A DNA stretch of 64,000 nt, taken from the NCBI GenBank assembly GCA_950295325.1, contig OX485806.1:2110001-2174000 (forward strand), read 5' to 3'. Every line of letters begins with the position of its first letter. Position 1 is the first letter of the stretch. Below, one piece after another: positions 46,660 to 58,964 of this stretch. The translations under genes were made by a program, and so were the position numbers. The DNA comes from Polytrichum commune. Taxonomy: Eukaryota > Streptophyta > Polytrichopsida > Polytrichales > Polytrichaceae. The notes beneath the pieces were generated by a model that saw nothing but the letters and a program-made list of their open reading frames with translations, made no database searches and was not told where the DNA came from.

Positions 46660-47531
46660 TATAATGTGTCTGTATTTGTATAGATGTATGTATAATGTAT
46701 ACTTGTATGTACACGGCAGGCAGAAGGCGCCGAGGTTTAGGGACCTGGATCTGGGTGGGGTCCGGGTCCGGGTCCTCAGAATTCGGTACCCTCGTTTGGG
46801 GACCTGGTTCTGGGGGCCGTTAGTTAGTGGTCGCCGAAACTTGGGTGCGGCCGTGATTTGCATGTTATTATGGGCGAAATTTCGCCAAATATTGACCTAA
46901 ACATAGGCACCCAAAATATATGGTCACATGTCTCTTGTTATTTAATGGATGAAATAAGACCTTCTTGGAAGTATGGTCTTGAAAGAGGATGAAGTACGGG
47001 GCCGTAGAGGCGCCTCGAGACCGGAATGTACACTAATTAGTCCCATTAGTGGGAGTTGAAAATGGTCGTAATTAATGTGGGACACACTAATTGTTGTCCA
47101 GTCATGGTGGAAACCATGTGGGTCAAAGACCTTGGGTTTTCCTTTGAATTTTTCTTGGAGATTTCCGACCAACACCTTGAGTATTAGTTCAAGGACAAAA
47201 GCAACATAAGATAGAACAGTCAAACCACGTCGATTTCCCACTAAACCATGAATGTGGCCCACACTAATATGACTATTTAGTGCGGTTTCCAAATGTGGTT
47301 TGAAGTGGGTCTCCATCCCATGGAGAACTAACATGTGGCAATGTTGAAGGAGAAAACGTTGTTTTCCATAGAAAGGACAGCCCCTATGCAATAGATGAAT
47401 ATGATATACGAAAGGCTAATAGCATGTTGGGCGGATAATAATTAAGCCTAGCTTTTTGGAAAGTATTGGACTAGATGGCCTAAATGACAAAAAGAAAGGA
47501 AACCAACCAGAAAAAAATAAAAAAATAAAAA

Positions 47532-47582
<51 letters not shown>

Positions 47583-49000
47583 GCTTAGATAATTTGGTGC
47601 TTTGGAAAGCTCAATCCAAAATCATGAATGAATGAAAAAGAGTTTACAATACATGGGTTTGTATGTAGGATATGATATGTGCCTAAATGAATAAATGTGT
47701 ATGTATATACATATACATATATGCCTAATTTTTCATCGATATTTTTACAAACCGTCTAGGCCCATTTTTTGAATTTTTTCTATTATTGGGCAAATTTGCC
47801 AACCTGCTAGTAACCTATGGTATTCTACATTGTTTAGGGTATTCACTCTCACTAATAGCTTGGACGTACGTGGTGTTATAACTACATACTACACGTTTCA
47901 CTCTTCATAAACAAAGTATATTTGTGTAGTTTGGACATGTTAGCTGATAAAAATGAATAGTTTGTGGGTGCAAGGACAGTAAAGTGGACAACTCATGTGC
48001 CTAGTGTTAAGTGAAAGTGATTCAAAACTATGCACTAACTTTGAATTTTGTGAAGAAAAAAAACCATAGACATTTCGAAGAAAAAAAATTAATCTAAAAA
48101 GCCAAACAATTTGTGTTGACAAAAACCTTTCCAAGAAAAGTCTACATATTTTAGAAGACGGTGTAAGTGGTGTGCAAGTAGGTGATATTGAACAAATAAA
48201 TGTCTAAAATTTGTTTAAAATACAATAAGATTACATTGAATCGATGGGTTTCTACAAAGTTTTGTGATGATGCCCTCAAGTAGATAATGAGTTCAAGGAA
48301 CATGAAAAAATTCCAACCTCAAAATATTTAAGGTCATGAAATCTATGTTCAAAACCAGATTCAATCATTGTTGTTTAATCATCACTTTTAATGATAGATT
48401 TTGACGATCTCAACCTCATATTCTACATTTCAATAGTTAACACAACAAATAAAGGTCTTAGTCTAAAAAAAATCCAATTTAAACACCACCTTAGGCCTTT
48501 GACCAAATAAATGATGGTTTTAGTATACTAAAGCACTTTTTTGATCCACTTTACCATGCTTGCACCCACGTGCCATAAATAGTGTGGACTCAAGTGGTGG
48601 GGGGGGGCATGGGCAAGTAATCTTGCTTAATGTAAACAAGATGCTAATCAATCGAGAAAGTAAACACATGATGTGCTTGCGGACATTAATTTTGATGCTT
48701 AGTTTGAGTGAGAACATGGTTTAATATGTACACAAAGACATGTATAGACATGAGTACACGAGGCAAAACTCTTAGGCTTAGAACCAAAAAATAAATACAT
48801 AAACACAAGTTCCAACTTTTGCCCGTTGTTTGGTTCCGTGTAAATGGAACTATTGTATCCCTTGTCTTGCCCCCAAAGAGCCTCGTGGGCTCTCTTGCTT
48901 TCATAAAGAGAAGCTAGCATGGAGCCTCATGACTTAACCAACTAACTTATACTAGACGTTTCTCAACCACGGCCTAGGTGTGCGCCACCCGACACGTGTG
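46660..49000. other. Repeat-rich spacer with an AC microsatellite
   Basis: No gene recognised. A perfect AC run is at 47535-47579. A 149-codon minus-strand frame at 46942-47391 lies in sequence whose words (AAGTGGGTCTC, TTTCCA.ATGTGG, ATGTGGCA) recur near 52840 and 55440, so it is probably repeat-derived. A GC-rich pocket (GGGTCCGGGTCCGGGTCC) is at about 46755-46775. Confidence 0.45.
47535..47579. repeat. AC dinucleotide microsatellite
   Basis: About 22 uninterrupted AC units, a likely length polymorphism. Confidence 0.95.
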
Positions 49001-49680
49001 CTTCCAAAATCTGATCAAGAATTCATCGCATGTGTTGAATGGTCTTCTTTGGCAAAACGGTTTTGGAGCTCCCCCCAATGTACGAGAGAAGAGCACTTCC
49101 GAATAGAGAATGCAAACCCTAAAGTAATCTTCCGCTTAAGTATGCACCCGTTTAAGTACGCAAATTCTTCGACAAAAAGTAGGGATCGTATTTTATTGTT
49201 TGAACATGTCATGCAGAGTCATTGTCGAGAATGCACAAACTTTTCATGCTTGATATTAAATGCCAATTTGATAATGTTTCGCTGAAACATCTCAAACAAT
49301 CATCGCAGTTCATCATACATTTGTCCAGATTCCGTTTGAACATCGGAGCAAAGCAATCGGTTGTCGATGTCTCAGACAATATTGTGTAGAGCTTCAAAAC
49401 CTTTGAAGTTGGTAGCACTTTCAGATTCAATAAGTGGCTCGATAATTTAAATTAATTGAAGTATGTTCTTCTGATTGTCCCAAACTTTCCGGATGGTGCC
49501 TTCACTGACTTCATACTCCCGCCCCAGTGCTTGCTTGCTCGGCGTGTTCGGCTTGCTCAACTTTGAAATGATTTCACATCGTTGGGCTTCGGTCAAGCGG
49601 GTTTCCTCAAGTTTCATCCGTTTTCCATTGTGAATCATCAAATCATAAGGTCTACAAAGCAATATGAGTAAAGTACGCAC
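49000..49680 (-). pseudogene. Pogo/Tigger-like transposase remnant (CENP-B type HTH)
   Basis: The minus-strand frame at 49680-49447 encodes a helix-turn-helix of the CENP-B/pogo N-terminal type: RLTEAQRCEIISKLSKPN, then PSKQALGREYEVSEGTIRKV, then WDNQKNI. The frame then stops, but conceptual translation continues with broken frames toward 49000. The DDE catalytic domain is not visible. This is a truncated, dead DNA transposon copy; domestication is unlikely because of the stops. Confidence 0.6.
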
Positions 49681-50231
49681 CTACCAACTAAGTGCGCACC
49701 AACGACTCCAGTTCAAAGTGCATACTTAAGCAGGAGATTAGTGTAGTTATTTGCGATGGTTGAGATCCATGTGCCGGGTTGTTGAGGCACGTAACAGTCG
49801 TCTCCAACTCGACCCCTCCCTCCATTGCTCCTCCATTTGTAGCTTCTAACAAAGAAACAAGGAGAGATTGTGCAAATGCTTTGCAAATGACCGACATTAT
49901 GGAACACCCTAACACATCTACATTGAGGGGTTTTTTGTTTTCTTTTTCTTTGTTTTTGGCACAAATTGAAAAAATCAGTTGCAAGAAGGAAACCAAGTAC
50001 ACCCAACACGGGGAAGCCAACGCAAAAACAAGAAGAAGTCAAGAAATAAAGCCCATCCCGGGCCTAACCATCCAAGTGACAACTAAGTTGCTACAATCCA
50101 CAATAAGACCTTTGCCCCCCCCCCCCCCTCCCTCCCAAGTCAAATCATCCAGGTTGAAGGTTTCAACAACAAGGCTCCCACATCTTAGAGTTTCTATGCA
50201 ATCGATGCCCAACCTAACATTATTTAGATCG

Positions 50232-50322
50232 ATAACAATGTTTTGCGGGACTGACAATATTGAATGTGGGGAATATCCGGGAATACTACGTGGAATAATG
50301 TCAGTCCCACAGAACATTGTTA
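50232..50322. other. Imperfect long hairpin, miRNA-precursor-like
   Basis: The left arm ATAACAATGTTTTGCGGGAC with TGACAATATT folds back on AATAATGTCAGTCCCACAGA with ACATTGTTAT. The arms are about 45 bases with a few mismatches, separated by a short GAATATCCGGGAATAC-type centre that is itself nearly palindromic. It could be a MITE core or a small-RNA precursor. Confidence 0.55.
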
Positions 50323-51282
50323 TGAATGTGAATTTTGTTACGAAGACTTTAAAACATCTTAGCGAAACTACACGGCAAGAGCATGTGGCTAGATTGAACG
50401 CTTTTTTCTACCCATCAAACAACCCGTCTAGAATTTGTGTAGGGAAAATGGGTAACCGAACAACAAATTTAATACATGTTTTTCAAAGTACAAGCTTGGG
50501 GTGGCAATCAAGGTGCTTCGATCACGTGTAGGGAAGGCATGCCATGCCCAAATTAAGAGTTCCAGTTTATGAATCGAATAGTTCTTAATATAACACAAGG
50601 GCATGGCCAAATTTTTGAACTTGTGATTCTAAATCATCAAACAAAATTAGCAAACAATGCAATTTTGTCTATTGCCCCAACATGATGAGAAAGGCAAAGT
50701 TTGCCACCGTTGGATATCTTGAGCTTCAGATAAAATGTGGAAAATTTTGGACATACAATAACATTGAAGTTGGCTACACTATTGGAAACAAGTGTCCGAT
50801 TGAAGCATGAAAAAAAGAAAAAAGAAAAAGAAAAAAAGAGGTTAGGTGGTTGAAAAACACATGATTAATGAAGGTCCAAAGTTTCATGTTTCCCTACATC
50901 CCGGGGGAAGAAGGGGGTTGATTCTAAGTTCCAAGTAGCTATATTTCATAATTGACCTGGAGTTCTGGTAGACTTTCAAACTTTAAAGATTCGGAAATTA
51001 AGAGCCTCGAAAAGACATGCAAGTCAATGTGATAAAAACATTTACACTTAAGCAATTAGGGTGTACCATATTGTAATCATGGAATTTCAAATAGAGTGTT
51101 ACGGAGATTTAGAGGATATCACAATGAGCCTCAATCATTGGCATAGAGATGCTAAAAACAATTCCCATCGTTATGGTGATGGATTGTGCATGATAGTAGT
51201 GTCTTCATAGTCATTTGGTGCCTTAAGTGAGTGCACCATGATCATTTATAATTCCATTAATGACCTAAAGTTGGAGATGGTT

Positions 51283-51731
51283 TATCCTTATGTGATGAAC
51301 TCCAAAGTGTTTAACCATTCGAGTTTTAATCATTGTTTTTGGGCATGTTCTACAATTCAAATTTTTGATTTTGACACTAGGGTTGAACTAAAACATATAT
51401 ATCGCATTTGTAGTAGTTGTGGCAAAATAGGTGAAGGTGTAAGGATAGAAAGAGGAGAGATATGAAGTCAAGAAGAGGAGATGAATTGCTCATTTGCACA
51501 TGACTCATGCCCTTTGTGATGAACTCCAAAGTGCTTGACCATTGAAGTTTCACCCATTGTTTTTGGGCATGTTTTATAAACGTATATTTCAATAAGTAAA
51601 TTTCAATATTGGGGTTTAATTGAGCATGTTCTTCACATTTGTAGTAGTTATGCATGGCGGAACATGTGAAGGTCTAGGGATAGAAAGAGGAGAGATAAAC
51701 TAAAGAGGAGATACATTTCTCGTCTACACAT
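51283..51731. repeat. Tandem duplication, about 225-bp copies
   Basis: 51283-51501 and 51508-51731 share TGTGATGAACTCCAAAGTG, TTGACCATT, CATTGTTTTTGGGCATGTT, CATTTGTAGTAGTT and GGATAGAAAGAGGAGAGAT. Confidence 0.75.
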
Positions 51732-53271
51732 AGGCATGGATGGCAAATACGAAGGGTTTGTAGGGCAATAAATATCACCTATCTTCAAATCCTATGCAAG
51801 AGGTTGGAAAAATGATTGTTTTCTTAATTTTCAATTGAACATTTCTAAAAGTATTTGAAGAGAAACAACGACAATGTTGCTAGTTCCAATAATATGGATA
51901 GAATCCCCCCCCATGGTACATGTCAAATATTCAAAGAAACAACTTATCAACAATCTTGATATCCAAACATCAAATTAGTACATGTTTGACAACACAAATC
52001 AAAATTATATATATTTCATCGTCAATGGTATTAGGTAGAGCTTCGTGAAGCGTTTTATGAGGTAAGGGCTACTCTGTATCGGGGAACATAAAATAAAACC
52101 AACGTCTGAGTTTCTTTTACCCTGACGTGAATGGGAGCATGTTCCTCTTTACCGTGATCATGTTTGACCAAGCGTCATATCAAAGAACAAGTACAAGCCT
52201 TAATCTTCTCAATTGACGCACCAAAAAAATGGCATGGTCCATCGAGATCCAAACCCAACTCATGATAAATGAGTTCCCGTCTACAAGTCGTGCATGTAGA
52301 ACAACTCCCAACCCATGGGAAAAGGTCAATTAAAAGAAGTACTTCATAGGAATAGTTAACGAGGGCTCAATTGCCATGTTGCTATCAAAATATTGTAAAG
52401 GACGCTCAATTTCATATATATTCACTAATGCCGGAATGTACACTAAATACATTGTACTTAGTGTCACCAATTCTATTTGCCTTGCTTTATGCTATTTGCA
52501 AACCGCCCGTGTAGTGCCACCAACACTAAATGCAAACCTAACATTATTTGTCATTCTTTTTTTTAAAAACAAATTGGGCATCATAGATTTATAACGTTGC
52601 AATTAATGTCATGTACGAAGTGATTCCTCGTCCCAATTTCAATCATCCATGACAATATTTCATTATACAAATGTTAAGATGCATAATACATCAAACTTTG
52701 TTCAAAGATTAGCATTCGGATGAACTATAAGTAAATTGAGATGACATTATTTGTAAACTTATTCATAAGGAGTGTTACTGGAAAAGTTATCACGGTGACA
52801 CAAAATACCATATGACACTGAATACATTATTTAGTGTAGTTTCCCATTGAAATTTCAAGTGGGTCTCATCCAATGTAGGAATGGCATATACAAGAGGAAC
52901 AATACTTTTTGGTCAATACACGGAGCCCTTTGTGGGTGGACTTCTTCATACAAGATGAGGGCACGAAAGCATACATACAAAATATATAGACATGGAACTT
53001 GAGTTTATAGATGATTGAGTTGATAGCTATCAAAAAGGTTACTTGTGTAGAACAAATTATAAATTTACACATGGTTTGTGTTCACGAGCTTCATGACACT
53101 ACTTAAGGTCTACATCCACCTGGCTTTATGAAATAATGTTGATCTTTGGTAAAAAAAAAAAATGCCCTTAGAAAACGGATTGTGCTTTATCTTGTCAACG
53201 GTTGTAACGGAGATGGCTTTCCTCATTGGGATTTAAACTAAAAAGTATCAACAATTCACACCTATTGCTTC

Positions 53272-53551
53272 CTCTGTCCCATAATGATTGTCCTACTTCC
53301 CGGAATTTTTTTGTCACAAAATGATTATCCAGTTTATCTGCCCAGCTAGAAATTTGAGGCTCAAAGTCAAATATTTTCAGGCCAACTTTCTATATCAAGA
53401 AGCCTTCGAGACCACAACTTCCGGGAGCGTTTCGGAGTAGTTTTTTTTTTTTTTTAAAGAATCGTACTTACAACTACTTGGTCAATGATCAGCGGGCCTT
53501 AATCTCACCAAAGTTAGAAACACGGACAATCATTTTAGAATGGAGGGAGTT
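53272..53551. mobile_element. Stowaway-like MITE
   Basis: The termini are inverted and of Stowaway (Tc1/mariner) type: left CTTCCTCTGTCCCATAATGA followed by TTGTCC, right GGACAATCATTTTAGAATGG followed by AGGGAG. About 280 bp, no coding sequence. The target TA is not cleanly preserved on the left. Confidence 0.7.
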
Positions 53552-54135
53552 TTAGTTCTAGGGAGATCCGTGGCCCATGTGGAGAAAAACGGCGAGCCAC
53601 TTAAGTAGACGTTCACACCTACACCTAATTGTAAACGCTTGTATTGGAACATCGATTCTAAAATGTGGTCACATGGTTAAGATTTAGGCATAGATCACTA
53701 CTTTTCTTATTTGTATATGAACAATCATCAAGAATTCAACCAAAATATAGACTACGAGGTTTGGAGGGTTGCAAACATGCTTGTAGACTAGTCTAATAAT
53801 GAATAACCGACTTGCACTAAATTAAACATTCAAAAATCTAGAAGAAGATGATCATCATCATCAAATGGTCCTAGTGTAAACATACAACCCAAGGCGAAAA
53901 AACATAGTTGAAGTTGCGATGCCACCGAAGTAACTTAATATGAGTAATAAGGTCTTTCCTAAAGCTCCGTTGTTTGTTAAGGGTATTGAGTGGGTGACCG
54001 TAACAAAAACCATGGGTGGAAAACTCCTCAGCTAATCATCGCATAGTTTTCCAACACTAGCTAGGTGAACCTCACAAAACTATGAGGCATAAAATTCTAA
54101 GTCAACATACTTGGTGGATTTGGGCTTGAAAACCC

Positions 54136-54169
54136 CACTTTTAAGTTTGTGAACTCAAACTTAAAAGTG
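54136..54169. other. Perfect 14-bp hairpin
   Basis: CACTTTTAAGTTTG, a 6-base loop, then CAAACTTAAAAGTG. Its role is unknown; it may be the remnant of a small inverted-repeat element. Confidence 0.65.
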
Positions 54170-57100
54170 AGGCTTAGGGGATGATACAAGGCACACATGG
54201 GAAAGGCATTGTACATTGTAATATATTAAGCTCTAAAATTCTCTCACTAGAGTCGAGTGGAGAGAGACCTTTGGCTTATGACCAATGGATCCTTACTTAA
54301 TTGAGAAGTGGAAAATATATCTATTTACTCATGACTTCCATAACATTACTAAACAACCACATGATGGTCTTTTTCCAAAGAAAGAGGTTGTGATCAAAAT
54401 ATTATGATAATTCACAATTGTTTGTCAAAAGTTCACAAAACACAATCCCAATGTTCCTCATAAACGAGGTATCATGGAATTAAAAAAGAATTATGCTCGT
54501 GTGATCTTTGGTCCCACATAACATAGCAAAGGAGCTATGTAATCTTATGCCACGATAAGGTCTAGCGAAACTGAAGGGGGGGGGGTCACATACTAGGTCA
54601 CTATGAGCATATATTTAATGTAAGTGTTGTGTGCCTCCACCTAGCCTTTTGGGCCAACACTTGACCCAATCGACTTGGGCCCATGTAGAGTTCAACATTG
54701 ACAAGTCATTGACACGACCCTTAACTTAATGCAACCAACTCTCAATACGGTTGGAGTCGATAAGGAACATTTCTTAAGTTGAATCTAAGTTGAAACTAGT
54801 AAACCCCAAAATAATGGGAGCATAATGCCCAAGTGGTTATTGGGCCCACATAATTGAAACAAAACCCAAACCAACACCGAGGTTGTTTTTATCAAGCATC
54901 ATAGTAAAGTTACTTCCTCCCTCTCTATCATAAGTCAATAGGGTGGTCGCCCTAAGGTGGGTCCCATCGGGGTTGGTTTGTTGTCTAATTTTAGTTTGTT
55001 GAGAATTAGATATGTGAGGTGTTGGATAGCAATTTGGTGGATTTGTTTTAGTGATTTTTATGAATTGGTCCACATCTCATAAGAAATAAGTTGAACAATG
55101 GTATGTCATGCAACTCTCACCAACTATATATAGATATATACCTAACAACCATAAAACTTTAGAATGTCCACTCAATGTGGACATGACATGTGACACAAAG
55201 CTTGAGAAAATCAATCGACTAGTGTTGTTGAACCTCGTAGGAAAGGGTCACACTCCAACATTATTTATCTTCAAATTTGACCTCAAAGACCAAACATTGC
55301 TCTAGCTCAAAGTCCCCAAGTCTAAACATGGATGACTTGATCAAACTCTTACAAGGAACCATTTATCTCTTTTGAAGGGCACGTATAAATAGCGTAGATG
55401 CCGCTCTATTGCATCTTTATTAGTACCATAATGTAGTTTCCACGTAGGATTCAAGAGGTCTCAACCAATGTAGGATGGACACATGGCAAACGTGAGGGGG
55501 AAACTATCTATTTTGTTGGATATGAGAGCCTTCTACAATAACTAGTATACAATGGGTTTTTATTATTATTAACTAGTTTGTTATATATCGACGTATGTAG
55601 CCCATTGGCATATTTGTTTAGTTAACAAGGTCAATCAATTTATTAGCATTTGAGGATCCAATAATATTTCTCGATCTTGTGCCCCGATCTTGTGGGATGA
55701 TTGAGGATGAAGTGGAGGGCCCAAATTGACCAGTTCCCTCAATAGGACCCAAGATCCCAATTGAAGTGTTAAAAACACATTGATCTTAGTAGAAACCAGT
55801 CATTGCCAGGTGTACAGGTTGTAGTCGGTTATCAACATGCCTATCATGAGGTAAAATTGGATAATAGGTTTAAAATAAAAATAAGTAAAACTGATCATTA
55901 TTGATATTTTGTGGGCTCTGCCATGTGGAAACAAACCTAGAAGTGGTATTTGAAATGGGCCAAAGTTTGGTAGCCAACAAAAGCATGCCGCATATGTTGT
56001 AAGTAAGTCATCCTTCAAGTGGAGTTCAATTATAAGTGACTATTGATATATAATGGTTTTTAAAATGAGCCAAAATTTGGTATCTATCTGACAACCAACC
56101 AAAATGGGCCATGTGTGTAAGATAATACTAGGGCATAGCACTCTTGCAACTAGCCACTTGTTACAAATAAATTTGAATATTTGAAAAATGTCACCAACAC
56201 CTTTTAGTTGGGCATGTGTAAATGTCAATAGCATACATCTAATAGTGAATGTCAAGACGCGTAATAGTATTTGATGCAACGACATCAATTACAATATATC
56301 AAGATTTTAAGAAAAAAAAAAAAAAATCCAATTCAATGACTCAATGTATCCAACAACAACAATGACGTCGACAACATGAATTGATGAGATTGATAATCGG
56401 GATGGAGAACCTTGAGATATGATTGGTCTTATAGAAACATTCGTAACCTTGAATGATAGTCTAACGATTTCACAACATGAAATCGAAGTTGATGTCTCCT
56501 TGATTCCAAATGTGAATATAATAAAAATATGATATTTGACCAACATCGGTAGGGACCTCAACAAGGAAAGCTTAGTGTGTTAAGCATGTGCGGAAAGCAC
56601 ACACGCAATGTGGGCCATAAAATACCACATAGGGGTAGAAACGGGTGTTTATTGAGATTTTAGCTTACAAAGCATACATATGGGATGGTGTTGTTCCAAC
56701 TAGTTTTATATAACATGAACAAGGTAATATGAATTTTGACGGAGAGATGAGTGTACCCTTGAGCCCCTCCAAGATTTATCATTGCAAGAGGAATCTATTT
56801 CATTCATGTATACCTCCTACTCTAAAGATCATATGTGACCATCCACGAAGCAATAATTTTCATCACATGCGTCATCCTTTCTCAATGAATGAAACAACCT
56901 ATATATATATATACAAGGAATTCCTCTTCTCTTTTCCCACTATCTTAATTTTTTTTTAATAATAGAGGCATATCACTTTAAGAGTTCAAATTCCCATATA
57001 CGTACATGATACTACTAGGTACTATATGATATTTACGTACAATCTTTTCCTTTTCCTTTATAAGTAATTTACTGTTTTTATTATTATTTGTCTACATGGT

Positions 57101-57579
57101 CTCAACAAGGGGTCTTGCATGCACATGGCTCCAACTATAAACAATAGTATCCCCCCAAGCCATTGGTATGTTGTAATGTTCAACTACCATGCTATATCTT
57201 AAAGTCCCGTATTATTGCTCTTCTATCTCCAACACTCTCAAACTTGTACAACCACTCATATGTTGACTTTTTAATTATCTATAGATGGCTTTTATGGTGG
57301 CCCATTGATCTAGCGAGACTTTTGTACACTAGACAAAAACATATCACTCCACTTTTGTATTTGAATAGTCCGTGCCAATGTGTTGGGTGTTCTTTGTTTT
57401 GTTCTTTTCCAATATTGCCAAATAAGCCAAAGTGGTGAGAGTGATGATGATGCCAAGTTATTGATGAAAGACAAATCTGCATGTGAGTTATGGGTGGTAA
57501 AGAAGTTATAGAGTAGAGGCGCCCATGACCGATCACTTAAGAGATTTTGTCCCAAACGTGGAGAAGTATAATAGGCCAC

Positions 57580-57750
57580 CCACACATACAAGTGGTGGGC
57601 AACAGTGAACGGGTGAACTTCATTCACTGCCGCCAGTAAGTGAGGGCCCATGTCCAAGGGAGAACCGGCGGTTAGTTACAGATTAACTGGTTGAGTTTGA
57701 GAAACAACCTGGTTGAAGTTCGAGACTTCAAGATAATTTTAGGGGAATCT
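57580..57750. repeat. Block repeated at 59.1 and 59.7 kb
   Basis: CCCACACATAC..GTGGTGGGCAACA.TGAA and GCGAACTTC / CTGCCGC.AGTAAGT recur at 59093-59190. GGTTGAGTTTGAGAAACAACCTGGTTGAA recurs as GAGTTTGAGAAATAACTGGTTGAA at about 59668-59695. This suggests a segmental duplication around the transposon-bearing region. Confidence 0.6.
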
Positions 57751-58019
57751 ATAGAATTATATGTTTCATGTCTTACAATAAGAGGATGTGTCGCTAAAAA
57801 GAGGTTCGTTTAAGACTTACTTACTTTAAGGCTAGGGCGAACCAACCCGTACATTGATTCCTTGAAGGCAAGGGTTTAGGCATCCAACAAGGAACGAGTG
57901 TATGGGTTGGTTCACCCAAATCTTATCTTAAGTACCTTACCTTAGGCACATGCACCAGTGAAGCAAAAAGGGACGAAGAGAAAATATTCACTTCGATAAT
58001 GAATAAGATATTCATACTA

Positions 58020-58962
58020 CCGTAGTTTACTAGCAGGTTCGGCAACTTGCTGCCTAATATTTAATTAAAGTTCAAAAAGTAGGTTCGGCACCTAAAAATT
58101 GTATATTCTTATTTTTGACAATTTTCTCTTTTAATTTTTAAAAATTCAGCTTTAATTCATTTTTAATTTTCTATTTAAACTCATATCTTGTACATCTCTC
58201 TTGCATTGAATGACAAGTAAGATGTGAGTGAAGAGTTGAGAATGCTCTGTGCTTTATGCAAGTAGAGTGGAGTTGTGTTCAACAATGCATATGGGATATG
58301 TAAACTTTGAGGTGAAGCACCTAGTTAGACTTCATTTTTATAACACGCATAACGTTTGCATAGAGTCTTCAAATGACATAAAATTTGTTGGAGGTGAAAG
58401 ATTACTTGATTCCTAAACTTTTCTTAGGCCAACAAAATTCCAAAAAAGTTGATCTTCTATGCACAAATGAGCTCCGAAAAACTGTTATGAACGCATTTTA
58501 ATTTTTTGATCTTTACACGGCTGCAATGTTTTGTCCGTATCTTTTGCATAAAAACTTATTTTGACACAAAACTTGTTGGAGGTGGAAGAAGGATTGATTT
58601 CTCAACTTTTGTTAGTTGGACAAAATTCTATAAAACTTCATCTTCTATGCTCAATTGGACTCCAAAAATTTGTGCACAACACATTTGAAAAGCCTCACCT
58701 AGAGTCTTGCTACTTCTTAACCCATATTCTTTGTGGACTAATGTAAGTGAGCTTGATTACAAAAGGAGCACCTTCTCTCCTTCAAAATTCACATATGCTT
58801 CCACTGTAAGTAAAACTCTAGTGAGAAGTAAAAATTTCTTACTTTTCGGCAATTTTGAAAAATAATTAATTTTATATTCGGCAAAAATGGCCAATAATAT
58901 TCCAAAATTTTAGGCATCTGTTTTTAGAATTATTTTGTGCCGAACCTGCTATTAAACTACGG
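58020..58962. mobile_element. Tc1/mariner-type non-autonomous element, nested in another repeat
   Basis: 943 bp with 25-bp terminal inverted repeats: left CCGTAGTTTACTAGCAGGTT then CGGCA; right TGCCG then AACCTGCTATTAAACTACGG, one mismatch. TA lies on both sides (58018-58019 and 58963-58964). Removing the element and one TA joins TTCATAC-TA-GCTTCAATAACTATGAG. This matches TTCATACGAGCTCCGAAAATTATGAAG at about 25615, a copy of the host repeat without the insertion. No transposase is encoded. Confidence 0.85.
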
Positions 58963-58964
58963 TA

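Larger units (their letters stand above)
49690..53260. other. Gene-poor spacer
   Basis: No host gene recognised. It contains a C run at about 50115-50131, an imperfect 45-bp-arm hairpin (50232-50322), an A/G-rich run at about 50810-50840 and a 225-bp tandem duplication (51283-51731). A 250-codon + frame at 49779-50531 crosses the C run and the hairpin, so it is not credible as a gene. Confidence 0.45.
53552..58017. other. Gene-poor spacer
   Basis: No gene recognised. It contains a perfect 14-bp hairpin (54136-54169), a G run at about 54574-54583 and an AT dinucleotide tract at about 56900-56911. A block at 57580-57750 recurs, split, at 59093-59190 and 59662-59745. Confidence 0.45.

Noticed and set aside
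46268-46900. 210-codon + strand frame
   Set aside because: Composition changes abruptly along it (TGTATAATGT repeats, GGGTCC repeats) and it overlaps the presumed SCAR promoter; no protein signature.
46942-47391. 149-codon minus-strand frame
   Set aside because: No domain, and its words recur elsewhere in the spacer, so it looks repeat-derived.
49779-50531. 250-codon + strand frame
   Set aside because: It crosses a polyC run encoding polyproline and the long hairpin; no domain and low credibility.
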